Assembly (NCBI GenBank): GCA_034359265.1
Contig: CP136893.1
Span: forward strand, 18,853,001-18,917,000
Source of the DNA: Canna indica
Taxonomy: Eukaryota > Streptophyta > Magnoliopsida > Zingiberales > Cannaceae
Length of the DNA stretch: 64,000 nt
Reading direction: 5' to 3'
Part shown: positions 18,714-30,590 of the stretch, piece after piece
How positions within the stretch are numbered: position 1 is the first letter of the stretch
Layout: the number at the start of each line of letters is the position of its first letter
The notes under the pieces: model-generated
What the model was told of the DNA's origin: nothing
What the model saw: the letters and a program-made list of their open reading frames with translations, nothing else
The model's database searches: none
Made by a program: the position numbers and the translations under genes

Positions 18714-21700
18714 TCACCTATTCTCCCCTACAGTAGCATAGGTAGCTTGTTCATTTAAATTCGAACAGAAAATATGGGGATCATTAGTGCCTTTGTTTTC
18801 TTCAGTTGCCTTTTCATGCCTTTGGATTCTCGGATTGATGGCATGAGCTGTGTTAGCTGAAAAAGATTTTTTGGACAATTTTAAAGCACAAGGAAAACAG
18901 CCAGGTTGATCCTTAGTTTCTTGGATGTTTACGTATGGACCACCTTCGCATACTTCCTTCGATGGATCAGCTTCTTCATTGCATCCTCTTGACAAAAGAT
19001 TCTGCACTCGTCTATTAGATGTGGCACTTGCATTGATGAGAGAATGAACATCACTTCTGTTCGTAGTTGATTCTTCTTTCCAATTAGAATTTGAGCTTTG
19101 CATTGTTTCAAAGTGCAACTGCTGCATCATACACGGTAACCCTTTTTGGTGAGATGGACAAAGGTCAACGAGTTTCTTTTCCCTTCCATGTGATAGGGAA
19201 TAATTTCTGTTCTCTGCGTTGGACTCTGATGTTTTTTGCTTTCTACCAGAGCAGCAAAACAAACTAACCAAAGATTTCTTTCTTGAATTCCTACATATAA
19301 ATGATGGGACACGACTGATTCTAATATCCACATTGCATCCAAGAACAGTTTGAAGAGAACCTACAATTGAATTCCACGATTCTTCTGCCCTTGTTGCATG
19401 GTCAGGATGACGAAATTGTACTTCAGCAAGAGCCAAACCTGAAAAATAAGGTGTACTAAAGTTGATAAACTTTACATTCACTAAAGAAGAGCAAAGAGAC
19501 AACTTGGAGAACATAAATAAACAGAATAATGCAGTATACTATATTAGAATAGTATGGAAAGTGTTAGTGAATTATTATAAATGTAAGTGGACCTTAATCA
19601 TTCTATAGGATTCATGGAGGTTCAGGGCAGTAGGCATTTACTTGATGTGCTTAACATTAAAAAGAAAAAAAGAAAAACAAAGTTCATGAAAAATCAATTT
19701 ATTGCAGCAGTTTTATGACATATATGATATCCTCCTTTCTTGCACTTGAAGCATAACCAAACCAATTCAAGCAAGGAAAGATAGAAGAGCATAACAAACA
19801 TATAGCTTGCTCTATCTCACTTCTTTCAGCACATGCTTCTTATGGCTGCACAGTTCTAGAACCACTGGAAATTAGAGATTTGGACCATCAAGTCCAAGAA
19901 ACGCATGAAAGTTCCAGGTTTATATTTTCCATAATCAAACAGTATTATCATGGCTCATTAAAAAAAACAGTATTATCATGGCACTCCATGCTTTCACTCC
20001 CAGGACAAAATTTTACCCAAAGAATGCTTGAACCGCCATTTAAGAAAAAGCAAAAGAAAGGCAAAATAAGCAACATTTTAGTGGAGGAAAACTGCAACCA
20101 AGTTACCTTCATATACACGGACAGATGACAATTTTCCTTTTTTCCTTAAGAAGGATTTTAGTGAACTTGGCTCACAGTTTTCAATGGTTCTCTTCCATAT
20201 GTTTTCTAGTTCCCTTGCTCCATCACAATATGCTTGTGCGTTTGAATTTTGACAGCTGCATAGCATTGAACTTTTCAGAGTCTCCTTTGGTGATGTTATT
20301 GTCATTGGCTCATCATCTGCACACAAGCAACCATTGCATCTTAGAAAACATACTAAAGTCATCTACCACGATGTTTAGAAACATCACAATTTCAAGAGTC
20401 TATAAATTGAATCCTGGTTATTCTTCCATTATCACTACCAAAAAAGCAAACTACGATTCTGGTTCATTAATAAATACTATCCAAAATATCCGCCTACCTC
20501 TTGTGCATGAGACTCTTTGAGGTGCTTTGTAACCATTCATGTTTGCTGGGGGCAATGATTCTCCTGTATTGAACTGTATAAGTGCAGCAGTAAGCCACGT
20601 GGATCGATCCTTTGAAGTTCTCAATTGCTTTTCAGTTTCAACCAGTATATTCAGTGCATGCCTCAATTTCTCTGTACCAGCTTCAGCAACTGCATTGGTA
20701 ATACTTTCAATGATGGAGAAGAACAAATGAATAATGTGCAAAACATAACATGTTTTCAGTTTTTCTAATACCTTTGAGATTTATTGTTACGGTTTGACTT
20801 CTATTGTGAAAGAAAAAACCAAGAAACCTGTTAGCAACTATGTTTATTAGTTTATGTTATTTGTTCCTGAAAATAACATAATTTTTTTTTTATAGTATGC
20901 ATGCAAGATCTTCCACACAAATTGACTGTACTGGGAACTGTAGATTGTGATGTCTTGTCTGAGTTGATTGATATTTGCTAATGCAAGGCATCAAATCATT
21001 TGTAAGCATAGCAATAGTATCAGCATGTACTGAGATAATAGATATGAATAAAAATGCAGAGAAGATACATGATTGATAAATTGAGTAAGACGATCAACAA
21101 ATTTGTTGATAAGTCTAATTTCTAACAAGAGCAGTACCACTGAAAGCAATTATCAAGGTTTGTGACCTGATGGAGCGGAAAAAAAGGAAGACAACAGAGA
21201 AAATTACAAGGGAGCACGCAAGCACAAGACAGCAGCAAACACACAAAGACTTACTTAACCTGGAAGACCCCAATTGAAATCCCCCAGAAAGAATATCCGT
21301 GATAAGTTTTGCAAGCTGAGATGTCAGCTGCATAGGATCAATTCCAGAGCTCATAAGATCTCTGGCTCTTCTAACAGTACCAGAAGTGTCTGCTGATAGT
21401 GCTGAATGTAGAAGATCAAGCAAATCATCATCTGAAACAACTCCCATCTGAATTTAAAAATAAAGAAGACAAATCAGTTTAGCAGCCTTTCAGTGTATAG
21501 AAGTGCATGTAACTAACACTGTGAGCAAGAACTTAAATAACACTCTACAGGAGAGAGTGTATATCACTCACCAGTTCATAAACAAGAGAGGTAGTTATCC
21601 TCTTTCCCAACAAAGCCAGCTGATCAAGCGTTGTGATGGCATCACGAAGAGAACCACTGGATTCATTAGCAAGAAGGACGAGTGCATTTTCTTCAAATTC

Positions 21701-23059
21701 CAATTCTTCTTCTATGCATATTCTTTTCAACCTGCCAACTATACCTTCATTCTTTACCTTCACAAACTGATACCTCTGGCACCAAGACATTGTGCCACTA
21801 GGCAATTTATCCAGGTCAGATGTAATCATGATGAAGACAGCATGCCGAGACAACTCTTCAATGCTCTTACAAATAGCAGCCCACATACTCCTTTCCAGAA
21901 GCTGGCATTCATCAATGATGAAGACCTTGTAGCATGAGGAAATTGGAACAGGAGCACTTTCAGAAAGGACTTTCGACCATTCTCTGTGATTTTCTTCTGA
22001 AGCATCTAGTTCTGTGACATCTCTGCACCTTCCGGAGAACACCAGAATGCAGTCCTGGCAGAATCCACATGGCCGACGTTCTATGCAAGAGTGGCAATTC
22101 AAAGCAGCAGCAAGGATCCTCGCGGCTGAGGTCTTACCTGTGCCCGTAGGACCGTGGAACAGATAAATAGGTGCAATATTCCCTTTCAAAATGGCTTCTA
22201 ACAAGGACTGAGCTACCTCATTCTGTCCAACTAGCTCCTGGAACGATTTTGGTCTATATTTTTCAGTTAAGCTCATCAAGCTTCCTTGAAATGGAGAACT
22301 TCCATCATAAACTGATTCTTTACTTAACTGGGAATTCAAATAAGATTCCCTACCTTCAACATGACAAGGAAGCTTTAGATCATCGTACTTTGGTACTCCC
22401 GACCAGCAGCAGCTAACTCCACATCTACTATTGTTGGGAAAAACAAAATCGAATTTTTCAGTTGCAGGGTGTAACGATCTGTGGCATAAAGCACTTGTAC
22501 AAGCTTCAGCAGCACAGATGGATGGAATTCCAGCATTGCACACAGCATCATCTTCTTTAGAACGGCATGGTCTTGTCCATTTGTCAAGCCTACATTGTTT
22601 CAAAGATGCAGCTGATAACAGCTCAACTTGTTCTAACTTCTCATCACGGCGCAAATCTAGTTCCTTCTCCAAGAAATTAGAGCAAGGCACCAAATCCGAA
22701 TCTAAAGATCTGTAGGCATTGCCACCACATGATCCACGAACTCGTGTGCCATTAGCTGAGCGCTTCGTAGATGTATCAGATGGCAGAGGATTGCGATCAG
22801 ACTCGCTCTCAGCTCCAGAATCAACTTTTCTTCCATGCCAAGGGCAAGTCCCCTTGAGCCTCAGATTGTGCTTATTGCCACTGCTCAATCCAAACATTAC
22901 GCCATTGCAGGAGCTCGTCTCTAAATTCATGTTATCAACTAAAGCAGCAATCTTCCGCAATGAGCTCGTATCAGGATCTCTTAAAGAACGAACCCGCTTG
23001 AGAGCCACCAGAGTTCGGGAGAGAGGGATATCCACAGAATGTCTTCTTACCTCCATCAT
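18714..23059 (-). CDS. STICHEL-like 2 type protein (AAA+, DNA polymerase III gamma/tau-like)
   Basis: Exons 23059-21572, 21447-21255, 20689-20498, 20316-20107 and 19438-18718 (minus) splice in phase with GT-AG borders. The start MMEVRRHSVDIPLSRTLVAL resembles the STICHEL-like 2 N-terminus. The AAA+ core has Walker A GPTGTGKTS (residues 303-311), a zinc cluster C322/C331/C334/C337, Walker B VFIIDE (379-384) and sensor-2 GSLRDA. Exons 2-3 carry the helical part (GVVSDDDLLDLLHSALS, EAGTEKLRHALNILVETEKQ). The bacterial clamp-loader SRC arginine is Trp here (SWC, about residue 426). STICHEL controls trichome branching in Arabidopsis; the role of this paralogue is not known to me. The reading either ends at TGA 18714 (935 aa) or splices to 17277-17349. 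Confidence 0.88.
21572..23059 (-). other. Exon 1 of the STICHEL-like gene (AAA+ module)
   Basis: A 1488-bp exon holding the N-terminal basic/Ser-rich region and the whole ATPase core. Its donor CTG|GTGAGT joins to ATGGGAGTTG at 21447, giving ...VYELMGVVSDDDLL, which matches the family's VNELVGVVSDEKLL order. Confidence 0.85.
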
Positions 23060-24000
23060 TTTTTCTTACCGGCCTAGTCACATTGTGATTTCATCCTCTC
23101 CAAGAAACCAATGAACCAGTTTTCCACATTCTGCAGCGCAGGGACACTGTAACAATGAGTCTAAATGAGAGTATATGCAAATTTGAATAAGATAAAAATT
23201 ACAGAGCAAAGAAAAGGGAAAGTGATGAATGACGACGATTCGAAACAGGTAGAAACATCAAGTCAAAGACAAAATATTTCCAAAACTGAAAAAAGAACTC
23301 GGCAAGAAGAAAAGCATCCGGAAACCTTGTCCTTTCCTGCATTCATCAAAAGATGACACTAAAAGCACATCCACCAGTGCACACCTCAGTTCTAAGGCGA
23401 AATGCAGAAACGGAAACTAAAGAAAGGCTGTCATTGCCCAAAAACGCAAACCGGAGAGTAAACATGAGGGGCTCACCGCGACAACAATAAAGACCGTAAC
23501 TTTATGAGCCGCCCATCGAAACCCTAACCCCGGGACCCGTAGGGAAGAATCGAGGAGCGGGGCCTGCGGCGCGGCTAGGCCTGGGGAGCAGCGGGAACGG
23601 AGCCGGCCTGGTGGGCAGGGGGGTAAATAGGCGGGGCGGGGAGGGGCGAAGACGCCATGGCGGCGCCGTGACGTGAGGCGTGTGAGAGCCGTGACGTGAG
23701 GCGTGTAAGCAGGCGAGCGGTGGGGCGTCACGGAGGTCAGCGCAGAGGTGCTCTGCCTCGTGAGACGCGCGGCGAGTAGGGGCATATGGGTCATTTCGAA
23801 GGAGAAAAAAGCTGCGAGCCTGCGACAGATGTCGGAAGGAGACGAGGAAGGGGAACAGTTGCGAACGCACTGTGTTTTGTCCTGCATAGGGCGGTGGCAC
23901 CGGCGGTCGCCGCAGATGAGAGAGAGAGAGAGAGAGAGAGGGAATTAGGGAGCGTTACGTAGCAGTTATGGCGGCCCGTCTGTGTAGCTACGTGGGCAGC
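23060..24000 (-). promoter_or_regulatory. 5' leader and promoter region of the STICHEL-like gene
   Basis: Upstream on the minus strand lies a GC-rich zone (23500-23800) and a (GA)n/(CT)n run at 23919-23941, both common at plant transcription starts. GC-rich open frames here are not similar to any family I know. A 5' UTR intron is possible. No TATA box is assigned. Confidence 0.45.
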
Positions 24001-25269
24001 TGTAAATAATAATACTTAATATTATCTTTTAATACATAAATATTTAGCTAATTACCCTTTAGTCCTCACTTATTTTTGAAACTTCAAATGGGTCCCTCAA
24101 TTATTTTACGTAATCAGAAAAAAAAAATTAGCAAATTTTGAGGTTTAAAATTTTCAAAATCTAAATCTAATAAATATGATATTCATTTTATCCCTAGGCC
24201 AAACTCTCTAACAATTTTAATTAAAAATTCAAATAAATATATATAAATAAATAATTTTAAAAATAATTTAAACAAATTAAATAATAAAACTGAAATGTTA
24301 AAATTTAAAGAAATATATTTTTAAATTCTTTAATTCATTAAACTTTTGCACGTAGTCTATAAAATTAAATTTAAATTAAAAATTATGAAATATTTTGATG
24401 AAATATTTTTTTTTGAACCACGACACATCTTTTGTATTTAAAAAAAATATTTCATTAATTAAAATTATTTTTTTAATTATAAAATTATTATAAATTTTGG
24501 GCAAAAGTTTTTAATTAGGAATGGCAAAACGGGCCGGCCCGCTAGCTCCGTGGGCCGAAAATTCCCGGCCCGGCCCGCGAGCCCATTATCAACTAAAAAA
24601 TTGCTAAAAACTTATTTAAAAAATTAATTTAAAATTTTTGAGATACTAAATAAGCACCAAATATGATATTTCACATGAAAAATTACATAGATTAACTTCA
24701 CCTTCAATTTTAAAGCACTAAACTAGACATGAAATTAATTTTCTTAATACTTAGCGGGCCAAACGGGCGGCACGATAAATTTATTGGGCTAAATTTTCCA
24801 GCCCGGCCCGCAGTTATCGTACCGTGCTCGTGTCGTGCTATCGTGCCGTGCCCATTTATATATGCTGCCTCTATATCTAATACATTAGGAGGCATTTGGT
24901 ATGAGGCAATCCATCCAGATTGCTGACAATCTTGTCTTTAAATTACCTGGACCCCACACATTACCTTGTTTGGTGTCTCACTTGTGCAGGTAACGTGGAT
25001 TGCCATGGTAATCTAGATTGTCATCAAAGTGGTAATCCAGATTGCGTAATAGAGAGGTGTCTATGTGGATTACCTCTGAAGTGGTAATCTTGAATTAATT
25101 TTTAGGACAAAATTGTCCTCCTTAAACTCTAGCTTTTTTACAAGTTCTTTGCTCCTCCCACGACTAGGTGTGGCAATTTTATCCGCATCCGCTAACTAAA
25201 AATCGCATCCGCACCGTATCCGATCCATATCCGTAAGTAAAAATGAATACGAATATGGATTAAATTTAA
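24001..25269. other. AT-rich intergenic DNA with remnants of small DNA transposons
   Basis: At 24525-24860, GGGCCGGCCCG and CCAGCCCGGCCCGC blocks and CGTGCCGTGCCC form the ends of a hAT-like MITE type common in plants. At 24893-25100, GGCATTTGGTAT and CTTGTTTGGTGTC with repeated GGTAATC(C/T)AGATTG suggest a Tourist-like remnant. At 25166-25262, TGTGGCAATTTTATCCGCAT followed by CCGCACCGTATCCG matches one end of the hAT MITE at 59168-59707. None is complete. Confidence 0.5.
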
Positions 25270-25800
25270 AATAAAAATATTGAAATATTTTTTGTTCAAA
25301 ATATTTTGATAGACTCTAGCACATCTTTTATATCACATATATATTTTTTGTGAATTAAATTTTATTTTTTTATAATTAAAAAATTATTATAAACAAAAGT
25401 CTATAATAGTTTAATAATTTTTTAAAAAAATATTTGACTTTATCAAATAATATTTTAATGATACAAAAAATATATTATGATCCAAAATAATATTTTACAT
25501 CCAAATATTTTATAATTTTTAGTTTAAATTTAAATTTATAGACTTTGTGCAAAAATCTTTAATGCATTAGAGAATTTGAAAATATATTTTTTATACTTTA
25601 ATATCTCATTTTTATTATAAAAAATATTTTATAAATTTAAATTATTTTTTAAATATTTTTTTATTTTTTGATGAAATCTCTAATCAGATTTTCGCCCATT
25701 GATAAAATGGGTATCGAATCTACTTTATTTCGATTTTAAAAATTTTGATTTCCAAAATTTGAATTTGAGAATTTCTCTCTCCTACAATTTAGTTTTAAAA
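25270..25800. repeat. Partial copy of the AT-rich foldback family at 29588-30590
   Basis: This stretch is co-linear with about 30045-30570: ATTTTGATAGACTCTAGCAC, AAATTTATAGACTTT, TTTAATGCATTAGAGA and the end segment with GATAAAATGGGTATCGAATC. The left half of the element is lacking, so it is truncated. Confidence 0.75.
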
Positions 25801-27536
25801 AATTACTGATAATACACTATATTAATTTATTGAGTTGTCTTTTATAATCTAAAAAATTGTTTTAAATAAGTTATAGCATTTCTTCGTGTAATCTTATATT
25901 TTGAAAATAAAATAAAAAAGCATGCGGAAAATGCATACAATTAATTAAACTATTTTAATTTATATATCCACTGGAGTGGCTGATGTAAAATCTGCCGTAT
26001 TGGCGTATTATTATACTATAATTAATTACTGTAAAAACATAAATAAATAATCTTACAAACCTGAAATGATTTGTCTGGATTTGACTAAAATTGACCTTGA
26101 TATTTTTTCACGGGTACTAAAATATTCCTAAAGTTTTTTTGGGATAAAAAATACTCATTTTACGTTATGAAATTGGGTACAAAAATACAATCATTCACGG
26201 TGTTTCCAGCGATCGTGGCTGATGTAAACAAATTAGTCGCGGCTCGCATACGACCTCATAGGGTCGTCGCTCATAGTTGATGGCGCGCACGGGGCGCAAA
26301 ATAAGATAATTTATTAGCCACGGCTTAGCAGGGGCGCGGGAGCCGTTAGTGATATTAATAAGTCATTAGTCACGGCTAGAAGCGGCAGTCGTTTATTAAT
26401 TAATGGCGCGAACTCAACGCGAAAATAAAACACTCTTCACCGACGGCTTTGAGAGGGTGAACCGTCGGTGATATAAAAATTACGAATCCACGGTTTTCCG
26501 ACGGTTGGCGAGCTATCGGTGAAAATCCTTTTTATTTGCGTTCGCGCCCGATCCTTCGTCTTCTGCTTCTCTTCTTCTCTCCCGTGTATCGCCGCCTGTC
26601 TTGCTGCCGCGCCTCACCGCTGCCGTCGTCGCCCATCTTGTTGTCGCGCCTCTTCGCTTCCCTCGCCGCCCGTCGCCGTCGACCCCTTCTTCTCCGTGAG
26701 CTAGCTATCCACCATCCCCTTTTTGATCCGGTCGCCACCACTATCGGCGTCTACACATCGGGACGGCGACAATGGCGAACGGTGCCGGCGTGTAGACGCC
26801 AACGCCAACTTTGGGGCCGAATCCTTCGGCCCCAACCAAATGAACAGTAGCCAGCAGTAGCTGTCAGCTACTGTTTGATTAGGGGTTTAACCCCTAATCT
26901 TAGGTTTTAATTTTTTTTAGATTTATTTATTATCTGTTATTTGTAGAATTTATGTGTTGAATGTAGACTAATTTTAGATTAATTATTTGTTAATTGTAGA
27001 TTTTTTAGGTGTTAATTGTAGATTTTATATGTTAATCGTCCATTTCGGACTCACGCGCGCCGAAATCGTTCACTGTGGACTCGCACCGGCATCCACAAAT
27101 TTAAAAAATAATCATGACAAGTTGATATGTTTCACGTACGCATCGACAAGTCAAGTTTTAATTTTGCAAAATCTTAGATCTGTTCAGGGGTTGTATGTTC
27201 TTATAAACGAAGTAATTGATCTTTTATACGATATACAACCCTTGAATTGTCCCTAATTGGATAATTTGATAACATAGTTATTTATATTGCACTTAGTTTA
27301 TTTCTTTTAATCATGATTCATTTTTAAATTTTGATTTATATCTCCCTTGTTCTCCGATACGCGCCCAGATGATATGCGTATTCAGAGAACTGTAGGGAGA
27401 TGTTGCCGAAATTTAGAATGAAGTTAATGACTAAAAAAAATTCTAAGTGCAATATAAATAACATGAATCCCGAATGAAATATGACCATCCCACCCAAAGA
27501 CATTACCTAAAGATATTACCAACTTTTTGACAGAAC

Positions 27537-28316
27537 ATGTCGGGTGATCGAACTTGGATGTACCGACGAATTCATCATTGAGCTATAACTAACGAATTTC
27601 GAGTAGGCGTAACTTATTTCTTAAATTTTGCCTACTCGAATAAAATTTTTCTTAGTGGTGATAAAATCCGATGTCCGTGCCGGAAATATTCGAACATAAG
27701 ATTTTTGGATCGGGAAACTGTCACAATGTATCTGTATACAAAAGGATTCACACCAAAATATTTTTCTAAAAGAAATTGTCACGGGGAGTCACGTCAAGTC
27801 GGGACGTCAAGCAATCCTGTTGTCCAAACTCATGGTGAATCTTCTTCTACTGCTGTTTCTTCTTCCAACTTACCTAATCCTCTCTTTTTTCCTTTTTTTT
27901 TTAAAAAAAAAGTGACTTTATAACACAGCCATTACAAATCGCAAACACAATAATATATGCATAAGGCGTATTACAAGACTTACAAAGACGTGAAAAATAC
28001 GCACAAAGCACTACAACTACAAATTGAACCCAAGACCTAGGCAACATATTCGGATGCTACTACCACTTGAGCACAAGTGGGTTCACCAATCCACCTAATT
28101 CTTATAGAACAATGATTCTGGATAGTCTTGAAGAACAATTTCATTTAATATTGAGTCAGTTATTGAGACGGTAGTGCCACCAGATACTACAACAATTGAA
28201 GTCACTAAAGAATAAATTGCGATAAAGATTGAATTGTCGAATAAGGAGGTTGCACAATTTTATGAGATGTTGAAAGCTGCCGATGAACCTTTCTATGAGA
28301 ATTGTCCTAATTATAA
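27537..28316 (+). pseudogene. TNP2 N-terminal fragment in CACTA copy D
   Basis: From ATG 27537 the reading MSGDRTWMYRR, stops and shifts, then FLDRETVTMYLYTKGFTPKYF and HGESRQVGTSSNPVVQTHGE align with the start of the transposase at 47304. After the SINE it resumes with YRTMILDSLEEQ and KEVAQFYEMLKAADEPFYEN, then stops at the foldback arm. Several stops are present. Confidence 0.8.
27879..28092 (-). mobile_element. SINE (tRNA-type) insertion
   Basis: On the minus strand it begins at 28092, shows an A-box-like TGCTCAAGTGGTAG (near 28060-28074) and a B-box-like GGGTTCAAT (near 28022-28031), and ends in an A/T homopolymer tail at 27885-27910. The repeat ACCTAAT(C/T) flanks it (27872-27878 and 28093-28099), and it precisely interrupts CACTA transposase sequence that is continuous in other copies. 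It is about 214 bp, typical for plant SINEs. Confidence 0.78.
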
Positions 28317-28386
28317 CAGAGCTGACGTGACTGATGACTGGGACTGATGACGTGGACATATATGTGGTGCGCATGCAGGCCAAGAT

Positions 28387-28480
28387 GTTTTCTCACGGGT
28401 ACAAAAATGTCTCTGACATTTTCTCATGGGTACTAAAATGCCCTTAACGTTTTCTCACGAGTAGTAAAATACCCCTAACG
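28387..28480. repeat. Three 31-bp tandem units in the foldback arm
   Basis: TTTTCTCACGGGTACAAAAA and two variants follow one another, each ending in (A/C)(A/T)AACG or TGACA. The inverse arm has matching units at 28975-29050. Confidence 0.75.
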
Positions 28481-29587
28481 TTTATTTTAAAGCTAAAATA
28501 CGCCCGAGGTTATTGAAAATGGTACAAAAATGACACCAGACTAACTTTTGTTAGGTGATCGACCTATTAGAGATATCGTGGATGCTGACAAAGATATTAA
28601 CTTTACACATGACGCATATGTAGAGAGCAACTTACCACATAAGCGACACATAAGAAATCGAAATTGAAATTGAAAACTGAAAATTTAGGAAATAAAAACC
28701 GAAACCGAAACCATCAAATCAGTTAATCGAAAATTTTAGTTCGGTTTCAAATTAGTTTTTCAATTAATCGAATTTTTGATTTTTTTACTCACCCCTACGG
28801 TTGCGTGGCAAGTTGCTCTCTGCATGTGCACCACGTGTAAAGTCAATATCTCTATCAGTATCCACGACATTTTTGTTAAGTCTCATCTAACAGAAGTTAG
28901 CTTGATATTATTTTTGTACAATTTTTAATAACCTCATATGTATTTTAGCTCCAAAACAGACGTTAGGGGTTAATACCCGTGAGAAAATGTTAGAGACATT
29001 TTTATACCAGTAAGAAAACGTTAGAGATATTTTAGTACCCGTGAGAAAACGGCTTAGCTTGCATGCACGCCATATGTCCACGTCATTAGTCTCAGTCATC
29101 AACCACGTCAGCTCCGTTATCTTTCAATTAACGTCATTTATCTATGAGAGTATTTTTTATCCAATTTTATAACGTAAAGAGTATTTTTAATTTCAAAAAA
29201 ATTATAAAGGCATTTTAAGAGAATGATAGGAGTATTTTTGTAATTTTTTTTTTCTTTTTTTACTTTATGACCCTCTGTAGTAAATGCGAAGAAGCAAAAT
29301 GAAAAATCAAATTTGCATTATTCATAAATATATATGTCTGGTGTCAAATCCAACTGTTGCTGTCAGAAAAATAATTTAAGAAATTATTATAATATTGCAT
29401 GTATGTATTTATTTTTGACAATAACTGTTCTTAAATCTATACGGCAACTATTCGGCGCTTTTATTTATATATGACATGTGATGGTAAACTGAACATTTAT
29501 ATCACCGCTGCTATTTTTACGTGACCTGTCTCAATAATGCATTTCCTTGAGATTTATTTATGGTTTTTTAATAAAATATCGGCATTT

Positions 29588-30590
29588 TAAATATTTTCAG
29601 CGATTTCTCGTATTCAAATTTTGAAAAGAATAAATTTTCAAAACCGAATTTGAATATGATAAATTTTCAAAATCGAAATTGAGTGAATCGAATACTCATT
29701 TTACTTAAAGTCTCTAATCAATCAAAAATTAAAAAATATATATAAAAAATATAAAAAATAATTTTTAATTTATAAAAAATATCTATAATAAAAGTGAAAT
29801 GTTAGAGTCTAATTTTTTTTTAAAAAAAATTCTTTAAATCATTAGAGAGTTTTGCGTAAAGTCTATAAATCTAAGTTTAAATTAAAAATTATAAAATATT
29901 TTTGATGAAATATTTTATATTTTAAAAAATATTTAATTAATTATTTTTTTAATTATAAAATTATTATAGACTTTAGGCAAAAATCTCTAATGCATTAGAG
30001 ACGTTTGTCCAAAGTCTATAAAATTTAATTTTTAATTAAAAATAGTAAAATATTTTGATAGACTCTAGCACATTTTTTATATCACATATATTTTTTTTGA
30101 ATTAATTTTTTTTTTATAATTATAAAATTATTATAAACAAAAGTCTCTAACTCATCAGAGACTTTTGTACAAAGTCTATAATAGATTGATAATTTTTTTA
30201 AAAATATATTTGAATTCATAAAATAATTTTTTAATGATAAAAAGAGATATTATAATTTAGAAAAATATTTTATATCAAAATATTTTATAATTTTTAATGT
30301 AAATTTAAATTTAAATTTATAGACTTTTGCAAAAGTCTTTAATACATTAGAGAGTTTGAAAAATATATTTTTTATTTTCTAATATTTTATTTTTATCATA
30401 AAAAATATTTTATAATTTTAAATTATTTTATAATTTTTTTAAAAAATTTTTGACCAAAGTATCTAACCAGATAAAATTGGTATCTGATCCATTCAATTCC
30501 GGTTTTGAAAATTCTCCATCTTAAAATCCGATTTTAGGGAATTTATCCTTCCCAAAATCCGAATCCGAGAAATTGCTGAAATATTTTTAA
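29588..30590. mobile_element. AT-rich foldback element, about 1 kb
   Basis: The left end (ATATTTTCAGCGATTTCTCG ... TTTTCAAAACCGAA ... TCTCTAATCAATCAAA) is the inverse of the right end (... ATCTAACCAGATAAAATTGG ... CCGAGAAATTGCTGAAATAT), giving arms of about 140 bp. The interior repeats GTCTCTAA(T/C)..AT(T/C)AGAGACTTT palindromes. It has no coding frame. A truncated relative is at 25270-25800. Superfamily and TSD are unresolved. Confidence 0.7.

Larger units (their letters stand above)
26196..28318 (+). mobile_element. Decayed, 3'-truncated CACTA element, copy D
   Basis: It begins CACGGTGTTTCCAGCGATCG, a diverged CACTA end, followed by subterminal palindromes (CGGCT...AGCCGT, CCGACGGC...GCCGTCGG), a GC-rich leader (26530-26830), one relic of the 26-bp unit (27040-27095) and transposase N-terminal sequence (27537-28316). 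The 3' nine-tenths of the coding region is missing. A SINE splits it at 27879-28092. It is far more diverged than the other CACTA copies. Confidence 0.75.
26095..29245. mobile_element. Large foldback/MULE-like element interrupted by CACTA copy D
   Basis: The arms are 26095-26195 plus 28319-28660 (left) and 28800-29245 (right, inverse). Matching blocks include CAGAGCTGACGTG/CACGTCAGCTC, TTTTCTCACGGGTAC, GAGAGCAACTT(A/G)CCAC and TTACGTTAT(G/A)AAATTGG. The left arm breaks exactly where the CACTA-like sequence begins (26196) and resumes where it ends (28318), so the CACTA inserted into the arm. The loop (28640-28800) holds a hAT-like fragment (CCGAAACCGAAACC...). No TSD was identified for the outer ends. 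Confidence 0.72.

Noticed and set aside
23417..23900. Two overlapping GC-rich minus frames upstream of the STICHEL-like start
   Set aside because: No family similarity, low-complexity Pro/Arg/Ser composition; more likely leader or promoter DNA.
28640..28800. Separate hAT element with CCGAAACCGAAACC repeats
   Set aside because: Only one end (ACTCACCCCTA) is visible and no TSD; treated as a fragment within the foldback loop.
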